From contig NC_134933.1 of the NCBI RefSeq assembly GCF_051020765.1, forward strand, positions 17,023,461-17,087,460: a stretch of DNA of 64,000 nucleotides, in the 5' to 3' direction. Under the pieces are notes generated by a model. That model did not search any database. It was not told the origin of the DNA and saw only the letters and a list, made by a program, of their open reading frames with translations. The position numbers and the translations under genes were made by a program. The stretch is from Lasioglossum baleicum. Taxonomy: Eukaryota; Arthropoda; Insecta; Hymenoptera; Halictidae. Below, piece by piece: positions 24,501 to 37,861 of this stretch (positions are counted from its first letter, which is position 1; the number at the start of each line of letters is the position of its first letter).

Positions 24501-27500
24501 CCTCGTTTGATACACTATAATGTAATTAACGCGCGCCTTTCACGCCTAATTAATCTGTCATTCGCTCACGGCCAAACACGAGCGAACGGCGAACTGTCGC
24601 TTAGGAAATCCCGGGTTTACGGCTCCGCTGGAGCGTTCTTTCTTCGTGGCGATTCCATACCTATATTCGAGCTCTATTTTTCGCCCGTTGCGTGCGAATA
24701 TAAAAGCAATGGCCACAACGACGCGGAAGAATGTCGACGTGTCGTGACGAGCGCGCCTAACGACCTACAAAAATGCCAGTCCCGCGTTGGCGGCTGCCGA
24801 GCGAAATACGCGCTAGTACACGCCGACAACAAATTTATGCGCGCAACGACTCGCTCAGAGAGCACGACCGATCGATCACCGGCGTGTCCGATCGTTTTTC
24901 CTCTTAATTGCGCGACGAACAGTCGAAGCCGTGTTTGCCGTTTCCACCGTAACGTCGCGACGCGAGTTGCAAAGGCAGCCTAACGCCAAGGAAGTGGATC
25001 GTGGGGCGCTAAGCAACGAACGGGGAGCGTCTTTTTTGTCCGTATGAAAAATACGGCTACGGGACGTCATCTAATTTTGGAGCGAGAAATACCGCGGTGT
25101 CTGGTCGTTTCGGAGCGCACCCCGAGTATTTACGTCTTTATTTCGGACTCGGTCGATCCCTCTACGTTATTCTGGGTACCGCGGCGCTGGTACGCGTGGG
25201 CCGGGAATATATTGCTTCCCTCCAATTTGAATATATATCTACACGAATACATGTAGGTTCTGCACGTACGCGAATGCCTATAAAAACCGTAGAGGCGGTT
25301 ATCAAGGTTTATTCGTTTGGCCGAGGCCCCTTGAAATTTCGCTTACTCGGCATACGTAATGAGGGAGAGAGGGCTTTCCACGACACCCTAAGAGCCTAAT
25401 TCGATCGCGTCTTGATTTACGAGATCCGACGGGTCAGGACTAAATCCGCTTCGACGTGTTTTTGTCTGTTCCCATACATATACCGACGAATTGTATGAAA
25501 CATTAGCCACAAGTAGTAATTCCATTCTTTCTTTAATCATTTTAATCAGCTGAAACCAACACATTGTGTTCGCAAGACGCCTCGATTTCGTCGGAGCACA
25601 CCAACAGTTATTTGTTTTGAGTCGGGAAAAGAAAAGACACCGTGGTAAAGGCACACATACAACCTGTATTAGATGGTTCATTACAAAATGGGAGCTCGAG
25701 CTCCTCCGCGCCATAAAATTTCGCTCGCTGCAGTCTAACGAAGTGATACTTTCAGTTTTACGTCTCTGAAGGCACTAAATGAATTTCTTCTGTGACTCTT
25801 AGAAGATATAAACATTTCCGAGTTGTCTCTGAAAACAGCGGAAGCGGGTGGTCGGCGTGCAGTCGCGACGCACGATGGTTACGGTTAGTTCTCTCTCGTT
25901 TGATCACGTGCGACGACGACTTCGCGATGCTCGCATTCTTTTCGCCTTCGTCCGTGATTGTCATTAGCGCTATCGATGTTAGCCATCGGATTGGCCCGCG
26001 CATCGATAATCATACACACGCGCGTAAGCACACACCCATAAACGCACGCGACAAGGCCGAGCTCACCGGTTCACCCGCAAAAAACATTGATATTTTAAAA
26101 TTATTTTAATCTGCCCACTGATTTCAATCGCACCTACTCATTTTTACCACGAATGCATAAAATCCGTAGTTTGACAATAGCATAAAAAGTATAAGGGAGG
26201 CTCGAAACATTAACGGGAAGAATGATGGTGCTGATACAGGATATAATATAGGACGTCGACGACGGCGCCTTTCGCCGACGTTGCGCCGTTATTCGAGCAG
26301 GATATCCAATTCCTTCAATTAAACGGAGAATCGCGGATACCAAAGGGAGAAGCGCGCAAGGCAGGGCAAGTGGGGGCAATGCGACGCCTCCGCTTGTCTC
26401 GGGGCTCGCTTTATTACGCGCAGTCCATGGACAAGTCGTTCGCGGGGAATTAATAAATCTCTTTCGAAGCCGAACAAAAGAGCCGAGCGCGTAATATCTG
26501 CTCGAGAAAGTTAAGCCTGGTACCGGAAGCGCGACAGCACTAATTAGTGGAAGTTACGCGAACGAAATTTACCTCGTTCCGAGGATTCCAGCGTCGGATT
26601 CGGTGTCTGGCACGACGTTGCACCCCGCCGTTGCGCGACGTCGTCGCGACGTCTCGGATACAAGTCGAATCGGTTCGATTGCGAGACGTCAGGTGCAACC
26701 GCGCAAGGGTGGAGTTGCAGCCCTTGAAATCGGCTGGCGGCTGTCCGCTAAGATTGCTCGAGGTCGGTCACGATGCTATCTTAATAGGTATCGTTGTATC
26801 CGACTTGGGTCGTTCGTCTTGCCTCCTGCTCGTTCCTGTGCCCCCTTGCCTCGGGTCTTGTCTTCCCTTCCTCCCGTTTTCTCGTCCCCTACTTACCCGG
26901 TAATGGAGAACGAATCGATTTTCATTTAGGTAGATTGTCGCCGGCAGCGGACTCGGATGTTCGCTCGATAAAATTAATTGATTCGACGAGCCCGACGAGT
27001 TTCGTCGACCGAGGATCGCGCTTCCACGGTTCCATTTTCGTCTCGCTTCCGCCTCGCCATTCCAGGCTTCTGTCGCCTCGTCGAGGGGAAAAAAAGCAGA
27101 AGCTATCGTCTTCGCTTATTACAAGAGTGCTCGATTGATTTTCGCGAAAACGCCGATGTTTAACTTCGACGCGTACCGATTACCCGTCGATATAATTAAT
27201 CGACGTTCGCGCCTCGGCCAACGAGAGCGAGAGAGAATCAAAGAAAGAAAGAGCTGCTCGCTATCGGAGTCGATTCGCCCGCACTCGTGCTGGCGTTTTA
27301 TCCGCGTCGACTGCGCTTTCACCGAATATTTCGCAATGGCGCATGGCGGGGCGGCGCGCGGCGCTACGTACCGCGAATTCTTGCCGTCAGATAACCGTGT
27401 GAACTCAAGATTTAGCGATTCGTTTGTCCGCGTCCACCAGCGCGATTGCACTCGACACGAGGTCGAACTAAAGTGGTTCGAGCCGTTTGACGCGAGCAAT

Positions 27501-30121
27501 TCCCACTGGGGTTCCCTTCCCGTCGGGTCGAGGCTGCTCTGCCGGGAACGTTTCGCAGCTCGGTGGAGCTCGGCGGAGCAGAGTGCCCGCAGTATATTCT
27601 CCGCGATAATAAATTCTCATCTTCCTAATGGCAGCCCCTTCCAATTTTTGTCTCGGGCTTTGGAAAACCGCACCCCGCTCTGTACAATTATTCTCCGAGG
27701 CTCCGCCACGCCCCTGCTCGCTCGCGCGACGATCGCTATCCGGTGGTGTAATTGTCGCGCGGTGCGGTGCGGTTCGAAGAACCGGTTATCTCGGCAAAGG
27801 GTGACGAATAAAGACGCGACCAACGGCCCGGAGAGAACAGCGGAAGAAAGAACCGGAGAAAGAAGATCGCGCGTTTCGTCGTTGGTTTTTAATCGTGGAC
27901 TCGTGGGTCGCGGTGGATTCAAATCGAAATAAGTCTGCAGCTGAATTCGCGAGGGAGACGAGCAGGGAGGAATATATATGTATATGACAAAACTGGCAGG
28001 GTGGGCACGATCGGACGAAACACCGACGCGGAAACGGGGAAATTTCGTACACGGTTGGTCGGAATTGTGCTCCTCGTTCTCCGATCATCTATCAGCCATC
28101 GAGCCGGACAAATGTAATAGGCAAAGAAACTAATATACCGTTAATTACACGCGGAACGTACGATCCGCCGTCGATCGGCGCAATTTGACCATACGAACGG
28201 CCGTTCGTTTTGGTAAATGCGCGACCGATTGCGGTCTCTGCATCCACCGCGAATGACAACACGTAACTCGTTGCAGGTACAAATTTGTCGCTGGTTTTAC
28301 GACCGTCAACGGAGCCGCGTTTCCGCGATACGTAGACGAGTACATTTAATTTAATTATGGCTTTTCATAATTAACAGCTCTCATTAACGTCGTGATTGCA
28401 TACCTCGTCTCTCTCCCTCTCTTTCCGCCTTTCACTCTCTTTCTCCCTCGCTCTCTCGCCCCGGTTTTCGAATTTACCCTTTACCCCTCTTTTTCTGCGT
28501 TCTCCCGCTGTGTCTGCGGTCGAGTTGAACGTTCGCGATTTCGTGTCGCGCGTTTCACAGCCGGCGCCGCCGCCGCTGCTGTTCGACGGCATTGTGAAAG
28601 TTGCGTGGCTGTCAAAGGGAAGACACCGTCGAACGTCGCGTCCCGTTCTCCCCCGATGTCCCAGTTTTCGAGCTTTTTCCGAATGGTCGTGCGGAATGCC
28701 GGATAATCGTTGGAAAATTGCGGTGCTTCTCTCGCATTCGATCTTAGCCATCCGTGGTAATCGCGATTAATAACAATGGGACTTGTTAACGATAACGCGA
28801 TTAAATCCCTGGTCGTCGTCGGTCCAAACGGCTTCATCGCCGTGCGTTTAACTGATGGGAGAACTACATTATCCGTTACAACCAGTCGTGCCGTTGGCTA
28901 CCGGCAGCGCACCGCTAATAACTCTTTTAACGTATTTAAATACTGCATTATAAATGTTGCATTAAGCTTGTTAGACCGTTGAAATTGTTTTGGATTTACA
29001 ACGAAGGTTCTCCAGGGCGACAACGACCCTGACACACATACACGCGATCATACACGCGATCATACACCCTCGGAATTGAGACCAAACGCGTATCCGTGCA
29101 GCAGCCGTTTGGCATATCTTGCGTTGCGCCGACGCCGACGCTTTGATCACGGACGCGAACAATGAGGCGCTAATTAGGACGATAGCTGTTTCGGAAGCTA
29201 ACCGATCGTTATCGAGCTTGGAATCTCGACACGGTCACGAAGTCGGGCGTACGAGTAGCATTCGAGTCGGGGGAATCGGAGCAGGGAGGAGCGATATAGC
29301 GACAACTACGGCAGCAGCGAATGTAGTACTCGAGGCGACGTCAATGCGGTAAACGCGTTGCAATTGATGCGTGGCTATTGACAACGACGTCGACGGTTAT
29401 TTTCGATGAAACGGATTCGCCGATGATATCGTTGCGTCGTGCCGCGACGAGTCGAGCAGAGCCGAGCCAGGCCGAGCCGGTAAAACGCGTCCGACACAAG
29501 GTTGATTCATCGAGAGGACTCGATGAATTCTATGCCGGGCATTTAGCACGGGGGTTGAAGCGCTAATCGGAAGGATAAGCTTCGAACAACGACCCGTATC
29601 CATCCCGGGCCCACAAAATTTTGATCACGCGCCTATCCTCGCGCGCTAATTGACCGGGAAAATTGCGGACGTTTGAGTGGCAGCGAAACGACATTAAGCG
29701 TTCCGTCAATCACGGTCCGTGCTCAGTGTGCACGCGCTCGCGGGATCCCGAGTCCGCGCGCATTCGGATCATGCTTATTCCTTTCACGCGCGCGAATTCC
29801 CAGCGCGTTCGCGATCGGCGAGCTCGTTCGGCGCCGCGGGACTACCAGAGAAACGTATTCGGCGGATATATATCGTTCCCTCTCTGGCGAGGAAATTCGC
29901 GTTCTACCTCCGCGAGAGAGCCGAATTTTCGTCGTTCTCGCGTTCGCCTGGTTTGTGATTGGCCGAGTTTCGAGACAGGAAACACCTGCCCGACGGATAG
30001 TCGACATCATCGCCCGCAATTTTGGAAACTGAATTCCCCGACTTCTTCCTTCTCTGTTTTCTTCGAATTTCTTCCTCGAGCTCCATACGGAAAATTTCGG
30101 TTTGTCGTGTATTTACGTACG
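24501..30121. other. Mostly CpG-rich non-coding DNA
   Basis: An AT-richer patch at 25390-25800 contains a 14-bp perfect palindrome (25691-25704) but no identifiable element. A nested inverted repeat lies at 26617-26699. TAATTA-type motifs recur at 28120-28145 and 28345-28380. A 13-bp unit CATACACGCGATC is tandemly repeated near 29040-29066. No gene is supported. Confidence 0.5.
26130..26173 (+). mobile_element. Terminal fragment of the hAT-like MITE (family B)
   Basis: The end ATGCATAAAATCCGTAG, preceded by CATTTTTACCACGA, matches the right terminus of the element at 59066-59266 (CATTTTTGTCATAA, then ATGCATAAAATCCGCAG). Only the last 40 to 50 bp are recognisable and the terminal CAGTCTA has three transitions. 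No left end is visible, so this is a truncated, inert relic. Confidence 0.65.
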
Positions 30122-30340
30122 GTCGACGTACTGTCCGTGTCTCGCAAGAAGTCTCCTGGCAGAAATTCGAAAGGATTTTCCACTCGCACCGTCCCGATGT
30201 CTGTTCTAGCCGAATTATTGGTTAATGTGTGATGACATCAGGGCCTAAACAGTGGCTGCGAGCGAGAGAACCCCCTTTGCCCCTATGTGATCTCGTGGGA
30301 AAACTTGTGAGGCACGGAGAGTGCGATCAACGTGAAAAAT
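30122..30340. repeat. Dispersed repeat family C, copy 1
   Basis: The block aligns colinearly with 39760-39993. Shared landmarks are GACGTACT, TCCGTG, CTCGCA, AGTCTCCTGGC, AATTCG, TTCTAGCCGAATTATTGG, AGTGGCTGCGAGCGAG against ATTGGCCGCGAGCGAG, CCCCTTTGC, CTTGTGAGGCA and GGAGAGT. The copies differ at many positions. No frame is conserved between them and no inverted ends are visible, so this is an unclassified repeat. Confidence 0.8.
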
Positions 30341-33300
30341 CGTCGAAAGCGTACCGCGTTACAGAGAACGCGGTTGGCGAATTTTCGGCTGTTCGCGAAT
30401 TAACGAGATCTCTTCTGTCGAAACGGTTTTATCGACTCGGACCTTTTAATAACTTGGCGTTCTCGTTGAACGGAAAATGGCGGCCGCACACCTGTAAACA
30501 CTCGTCCCGTTCGATCCCGTGGATTGAAATTGATCGAGCGGTTCGTGGATAGCCGACGGTTCGTACGTTCGGGACGAAGGGAAGGAAAAGATTGAAATTG
30601 GATAACGAGGGTCGCTTTAGCCGTAATCGAAGCTTTTCGCCGGCATTGTTTGTCGGTTCGGTTGCTAGATCTCGACGATTCCGATGGCGGTGTGTGTCCT
30701 GCAGCTCTCGAGGCTTCGTTGCGAATTCTTCGTCTCTGTGTTCCCTTTCGCGAATCCCGGAAGCGCGCTCGCTCTCGTGCAATTTTTCCCCATCGAGCCG
30801 TGAAAAGCCAGGAATTTTACGTCGCGCTCGGCGGAGCACTCGCCGTCTCAAAGTGATCCAGCTTTTATTGGCCGCTGGAGCGCTTTCATTGGGTCAACGT
30901 GACCAGTCCACTGCCGCGCTCGGTCCACCGCAATTAGCATCGGTTGCTGGCTGCATTTTTCAATCCGACGTCGCGTCGTCGCATTTTCTCTCGCCAGTTT
31001 CAGCCGCCTCAGCCTCCCGCTTGCGCACTCTTTCCCCCTGCCCCAGCACATTCTCCCCTATCGTTCCGCGTCTCCTTCTCTTTCGAAACGAGCTTTTGAG
31101 ACCGCGAAACACTCGACGCCCTGCGCGAAACGCGCTCGCGTGCACCGAGCAAAAAAATATCATCGGGGAGTAGTTTCTCGTGTAGGTACACCGCGTCTGT
31201 GACCGGAATCGTGGAAAGCCTGTCGACGACAAAACACGTTCCTTTTTGATTTCGCTGGACCGACTGATCCATCGGTAATGCCATCGCGCGATAACATTCT
31301 GCTAAAAATAGGTCCGATATTGGCAGAATTGGATCCGGAACGTTTCGAAAAGCCGCGAGAGATATTTCGTCGATCTTCCATTTCCGTGACCATTACAAAT
31401 CGAGGTCGAGGAGGTCGCCGAGCTGCGTACCGATTCTCCAAGATCGTCGTTCTATTTACGACGGAACTCTTCCGACGGTAACTCGAGCACACGATAAGCT
31501 TCAAGACCGATTCCTCGTTGTACGCTCGCTTACATACGGTCCATGGAGTGGCGCACCAGTGACCCGCGAGAGATCCTCCGACCATCTTCCACTCCTAATC
31601 CCCGGAATATTCCGTCGGAGCTACTTCGTTCCGAGTAATCTTGCCGGGATTATCCTGAAATAATCGTAGATCGAACCTCGCGATACCGCTGGAACGAATT
31701 TCCCGAGCGTCTGTTTCTCAGTCTCTAGCTCCACGTTGGCTGTCCGTCTGCTCGAGGGAGAAACGGATCGATTCGATAATTAGGTGGAACGAGCGACGCG
31801 AGTCGTTCGCGAAATTGCAACTCCCTCCTTATCGCCCTCTTGTCGTTTAAGACGCGCGCGTTCGTCGGCTATCGGCGCGAAGTATCCGGACGCGCGTTCA
31901 AACTTGTTCGAGTTCGAAACCGAAGTTAATACTTCAGCGTGCCGGTGTGTACGCGCGACCTGTTTCCGGTTTACGACGCGTCAAGACGCTCGAAGCGCAA
32001 TATTGTCGGCGGAAACGCGACAGCTCGGCGACGAGAAACCCACTGCCGACTATGGCAACGCTTGGACTGCTGCACGGTTGGTGTTCGCCAGTCGATTGAT
32101 TCGTAAACTTTCTTCGGATGTCTGGAGCGCGAGTGTGGCAACGTTCCAGAGATTGTACACGCGCAACGAAGCAACCGTTGAACAGCTTCTCTTTCGTCGT
32201 TGCGAGCTCGCGGTCGGTATTTGGCCCCGAGAAGACCGCAAAAAGTCCATCAACTGCGACTGCGATTCTCCGCGTCGCATTAGTAGTGGTTCACAGCGTA
32301 TACCGAGCCGAGATCAGATTACTAAGTTGGGAGGGATATTCTTGGTCGCATCAATCGTGTAGAAATTGTTGCGTCTATAGAAGATTTTACTGTACAACGG
32401 AATTATTCTAGGTCGGAAGAAAGGTTTAATTTTCAAGTTAAAATAGCTCCGACTGCAAAGGGCTTGAGCTTTCGACAGAGTTTGTACTAATCGTACTTCG
32501 ACAGAAAAATTTTGTGTCGAAGATGGACACCGTGATGTTTTAAAGGTTAAAATTTATTTGTGATCTCATAATGTTGTAGCCGACGTTAACACGAATATAA
32601 CGACCATGTTCATACAGATGACGCAGCAATGTTTTTGCTGCTCAGATCAAACAGCCCATTGCGACGATTAGGAGATAGGAACGGATTTCTCGTTCTCCGA
32701 TTCGATTAGCCCGAAAACGTCTCTTGCAAAGGTTCGGCGGCGCGTCTCGACGACCTTGTCGTCGCCGTACCGAGACAAAGCAGCCTCGTTTCCGTCGTCG
32801 GACAGACGTTGTCGGGGACAGAGGTAGAGATCGTGCTCGCGTCAAAGGAGCCGGACATACGGTCGGGTCATGAACGACAAACGGAAAGGGGAAGGACACT
32901 CGTCTCTCGGTACCTCCTATACGTATAGGTATTGTATGTAGAATGGCGCCGTGGTGCTCGTTCGATATTCAGCTTTCCTACGGTGGCTTTTCCACGGATG
33001 CCTTCGCTCGCTGATTGTGAGTCTGGTTTACCGAGGTATTTCGTCGGCGAGATCCGACAGCGGAGCAGCTCTCGCCGCGCCGTCGTCGCCAGCCCGCGAA
33101 CCATAAACCTTGATCTATCGCGCGTCGCCGTTTTCGACGGCAATTCGAAGCGCGAAACTTTGCTCGTTCCCGTTCCACGAAAGTATACCGCGAAACGTTT
33201 TGCCAGCGCGCACCGCTCATTATGGATAACCGATGGAAAACTTTCCCATTTCGCGGTTTCCTTATCGCGTTTCGTGACCGACAATCGATGCGGGGCAGCC

Positions 33301-33452
33301 GAAACTGTGAAAAAGAGCTAAAATCGGAAAGGAAGAACGTCGAGTCATGATACCCGCGGCTGGCCTTCTGTTGGCGAATCCGTTCTCGAAAATAATCGAG
33401 CAGAAACGGTTCTGCGTACACGTTTTTGCTCTCGAAATCGTCGCGAGGAACC

Positions 33453-33492
33453 AAGAGAGAAAGGGAGGGAGGGAGGGGGAGAGAGAGAGAGT
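33453..33492. repeat. Purine tract with GGGA and GA repeats
   Basis: A 40-bp run of G and A containing (GGGA)4 and (GA)6, with no pyrimidine. It may adopt non-B structure, but this is only a compositional observation. Confidence 0.8.
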
Positions 33493-36272
33493 AGAAAGGG
33501 GAGAGGAAATACGACGTCGTCGCAGGAAGCCAACGGAATAACATTGATCCTCGCGGGGGTGGACGAGAGGGGGAGCGCGACCGGCTTGGGGTCGGAAACT
33601 GGAAAACGTTGACAAAAGAGGAGCGAGGCGAGCCGATACAACGGAGTTTTCTGGACGATAATAAAAGACGTCGGTCTCGCGACCGACTCCCGGCAACTTT
33701 TGCCGCGGCGTAATACGCGCGATAAATTCTCGTATTACGCGGCTGTAAAGCACGCCACGCCGTGTAACCCATTCAGATCGCAATCCTCGACTGCCGTCGC
33801 GTTCTCTCGAGCGCCTCCTCGCCGCGGCGAGAGTATGCGGTCGTTCGTTCACCCGCAAGCGTCGTTGGTGTCGCACACCCACGCGCTCGTCCGCACACCA
33901 ACGGATACGAGGCGATCGTAAATCATTTTTGCGAATCCCGTGTATGTATACCGAGGCGAGAAGCATCCAAGACGAGATCAAGGAAGAACGATGTCGAGTC
34001 TGGGCTCTGGTTGTGGGGGGGATAACGGGGGCGAGAGAGGAATGGAAGCTGGCAACTGGAAACGACGCGACGCGACGCCGGGCGACGCTGGGCGACGCGA
34101 CGGAAGAGGAGACAGGTGGAGGACAGGGGCTAGGGAGAGAGGGACAATAACTTCGGAACATCTCGCGGATGAAAGCACCGTTTATTACCTCCTGGAACAA
34201 ACGGGACTGACGTTGCACCCCGCTGCAATGGCTCGTGGGTAACGTTTAATAAAATTAATTCCATCCCTCTTTCGTTCCTTCGCATCTACCCCTCGGTTCA
34301 TTGCCCTGCTTCTTTTTTGATCCCCGTTCTTGTTGTCGCCGCTTCCCACCGACGTAAATGGGTCTCGCTTTATTTCGTCGCGCCGCGCCGCACCGTCACT
34401 CGAGTGCCTCTCTTTTTCATTATTATTGCGCCGTGATATTATTATTCCGTCCTGCCATCCCGCCGCTTCTCGTCGCTTCTTTCCCGCGTCTACCTCGACC
34501 TACGTTCGAGGCGACGTAGTCGAAAGTTTCGATTGCGAGGAATAGACATTTTTACGCGTGGCTACACAGAAATTACCGAGCGTGTATACGGGTAAGTTCG
34601 CCGCTATAAAAAAGAAATTGTTAGCCAAAGGCGAGCTTATCGCGGCCGTTAACGAAAATCTCGTAAACGGATCGTTACAGTTTGCGTGGAGCTTGCGGAG
34701 CATTCTTTGGAACTGCAAACGCGGCCTCGTTATCGAGCGGAAACTCGGAAGCTCCGGCTCTCTGGATCCGCGCGGACGTACGCTCTTCGATGTAACGCGG
34801 CGCGGCGCGGCGCCGATGCCCCTTCTGGAAATTAGCTGCAGAAATCGGAGCGAAGTTTCGAAACTCGAGTCGGTTGTTCCGAGCGTGTCTACGTCGGTAT
34901 CGTTCGCGACTGTTACTTCTCGTCACGATCGCATCTATCACGTCGAGTGCATTAGCTGGGAGAACGGTTATTATTCGGGAGATTAGGTACCCAAGGTGCA
35001 GACTCCTCGAAACTCTGGCTCATCCTCCGTTCGCGCCGTGATTAGTTCGTTTCGATCGTGTCGGATGATTCTGAATCATTCGTCGAAACTTCGGTGGCCT
35101 CGTAATAACTCCTGTCGACGGTGTGCGCGTCGTTGCTCGCCGATCGCGCACCACCGTCAATCGATTCTGCCGACTGGTTCGAGCAGCAGCGGCTCGTAAG
35201 GTATATCTTTTGTACGGCGAGAGAGGCGTTCCGCAGAGATAGGGCAGAAAAGGGAAACGACAGGAAACGACGTCGTTCTATCGCCGTCGGTCCTTAACGA
35301 CGTCGACTTCGACGGAATTCCGAAAGTTTCCATTAGTTTGTCGTCGCGCGTGTGTAAGTTATCCGTTCGTTGGTTGTTAATTACTTTTAAAAGGCCGGTT
35401 ACACACTCGAATCCCGGAATATTCGTTCCCGGAGTTCCAGGACAATTTCTCGGCAGTTTCCCCGCGCGACGGCTTCATTCCAGATAACAAGGGTGTTATC
35501 TGTAAACAGACGGGTGGAAGTTGAACGAGCGACGCCGCGCCGCTCCGTTCCCCCATAAAGATTCGTCAGCTTAAAATCTTGGCCTAATTAGCGGCAGCGC
35601 CGCGGCTCGACATCCTCGTTTTACGGTCTCCTCCTAAGCACGAACGCCATCTCTCGCTTCTCTCACCTCTCTTCTCCACCGCTCTCCGCCCGCAACCCGT
35701 TTCAGACAGAGCCGCGCAAACTTGCGTTGTATGTGGGTCTCGGTTCATTCTGGCGGCGGCGTACGCGGGTAGAAACGAAGAGAACGAGGCGGGGAATGCC
35801 GCGAGGAGGAAACCTCGGTGGCAGATAGGTGGGTGCTAATTATCAAGATCTTCCCCTATCGTCGAGAAAGTTGGCTGCAGAGAACCGATTACGTTGGAAC
35901 GCGAGTATAACTTAAGCTCGTTATTGTCGACCTTCTTTGCAGGCGTCGGTCGATCCCGCTTCCGAAATTGTTCTTGTTGGCGCGATCGAAGTCGGCCGAC
36001 TCGCGTCCACCGTCTATCCGTTCGATTCGGCGTTCGGCTAGTTCGAGATTAGCCCTGGAAATTCGCGGAATTCGTCGACGACCTCGTTCCTCGCGTTTCT
36101 TCCGATCGATCGCTTCCTGCGACGTACTACGCCGCGCCGCGCGCCGGAGTGGTTTCAGTGAACGCTCGCGTACCGAAATCCGCGCGATGCGTATCTGAGC
36201 CTCGTCCCGTTTGCTCACGAGGCATCGCAGCGAGATTTCGCAGGAGCCGATGCAGCACAGCGATGCGCCATT

Positions 36273-36299
36273 CCGCGGAGACCGCGGAGACCGCGGAGA
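36273..36299. repeat. Three perfect copies of a 9-bp unit
   Basis: The nonamer CCGCGGAGA is repeated three times exactly. The period is a multiple of three, but no credible coding frame was recognised around it. Confidence 0.9.
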
Positions 36300-37861
36300 C
36301 ATCACCGGCTGTTTAGAATGCAACCGCGGTTCGCGTCAATCCCATTGGTCCTCTGTGCAGCGCGGAAGCACCGGGGACGACGATGAGACAAGCAACGAGA
36401 GGCAAGCTAGGTTGCTAATTGATTGGCACGTCTCTATTGCGACAGCAAGGCGACGAGAGCGCGCGAGGGGTTGCGAGAGGTGAACGCGCCTCTCTCTCCA
36501 TTTCCCTCCTTCTCTCTCTTCTTCTCTCTCCTTTCCTCCCAGCCGCGCATATACATATTTAGCATACTCAATGATCGGTCGTCGGCTTATTACCATTGAA
36601 ATAGGCTCGCGTGTCGTTGCCGCCGCTATCCCAACTCGCGTGACAGCCCTGCTCGGGCTTCGACGCGCATAATAAAGTTCACTGTCATACTTATTCACCG
36701 ACGTCGGCGACGACCACCACCATCACCGCCCACGCCATTCTCGCGTCGCGTATTCGCGCTCGCGACGGTCTACTGGGTGGCTGAACGTTTCCCAAAATAT
36801 TTCAAAGACGCAACTCCGGTGCCCAGGGAAGAAATGAGAATTGCGTTCAAACCGCGTTCGCATTAGGCAACTTTTGATCGAACTTTTCATCACGCCGTGA
36901 CGCCTCGCCATTGGTCATCATTTGGATTCAGACACGGGCACTAGGTGGAGGTAATGTGACGGATGTAATAGTGCCACAGGCGGGGTAACATAGGTGCTAA
37001 GGGAAAGGGAACATTCCCGTAGTACAGAGACACTGTTCTCATATCGAAAACACGGGTGAACGACTTTCCCATCGATCCTGGTCGCCCGGTTCGCATTCCC
37101 GCGACACCTGGTACACGCTGTCCGATTGTCGTGCGCCTCCGAAGACGACGGCCATTTTTCTTGCCGATTCGCCGGTCGTTCCGCGCGAGTTCGTCGAGCG
37201 TAACGGTCCGGACGAGCCGCGCTCGGCGTGCTCGTCCCGACGCTAAATAAGCTCGCGACATGCGATTCCGATGTTAAGGTCGGCACCGTCTTCCATTCGT
37301 TTCCTCCGCCGGAAGTTTATCGATTCGAAGGAGACTCGAGAGAGCCCGGGCGATAATTATTTTGCCGCAAAGCAGTTTCGCGCAGTCGAAATAAACCAGC
37401 GAATAAAGAGCGGCGATTTTTAAATGAAAAGCGTTCGCGAAATTATCATAATGGATGTCGTTAAACGAAAGTCGGCCGCGACGATAGAAAGACAAGAAAG
37501 AACAGAACGGCGGGCGGACTGACGGATGAACGACGGTGATCCCCAGATTACCCAAACGTTTCCATCGTTGACGCGAATTTCCTCCGTTTATCGGAAGCTC
37601 GTTAAGTGGGATCAGCAATAAATCGCGTCCAGCCCGTCAGTCGCCGGCATCGCTAGCGTCGCGGAGTCGTTAAAACGAAAAATATCGTATCGATTTTCTT
37701 TTGCACCGCGAAGATACCGGTTCTCTTCCGGTCGGGGACAGTATTTTCTAACAAATTAGGTGTCCTCGACCGTGGAGTCGAGAGGATCCGAGGATAAAGG
37801 TACAGACACGATGAAAACAAGCAATTTCACGTGACGTTGTCAGAATATGAACCAACATGTA

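Larger units (their letters stand above)
30341..37861. other. CpG-rich non-coding DNA with several small inverted repeats
   Basis: No supported gene. The frames of 318 and 264 codons on the minus strand around 33-34 kb overlap each other and a plus-strand purine tract, which points to a compositional origin. An AT-rich patch at 32340-32650 contains the hairpin 32496-32522. Other structures are a 14-bp palindrome at 32916-32929 and a hairpin at 33708-33740. Confidence 0.5.

Noticed and set aside
25388..25714. 108-codon minus-strand frame in an AT-richer patch
   Set aside because: No domain, signal or membrane pattern is convincing, and an overlapping plus-strand frame exists. A repeat copy was also not found.
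29036..29066. Short direct repeats considered as a CRISPR-like array
   Set aside because: Only two units of 13 bp with no spacers, in eukaryotic-type DNA. It is a simple tandem repeat.
33262..34218. 318-codon minus-strand frame, overlapping another of 264 codons
   Set aside because: The peptide is dominated by Arg, Ser and Pro and includes the complement of a purine microsatellite. Two overlapping frames of this kind indicate composition, not coding.
34546..34986. Plus-strand frame with a more protein-like composition (Lys/Leu/Val rich N-terminal part)
   Set aside because: There is no ATG near the start of the open stretch, no recognised motif, and no convincing splice context. It remains compatible with chance.
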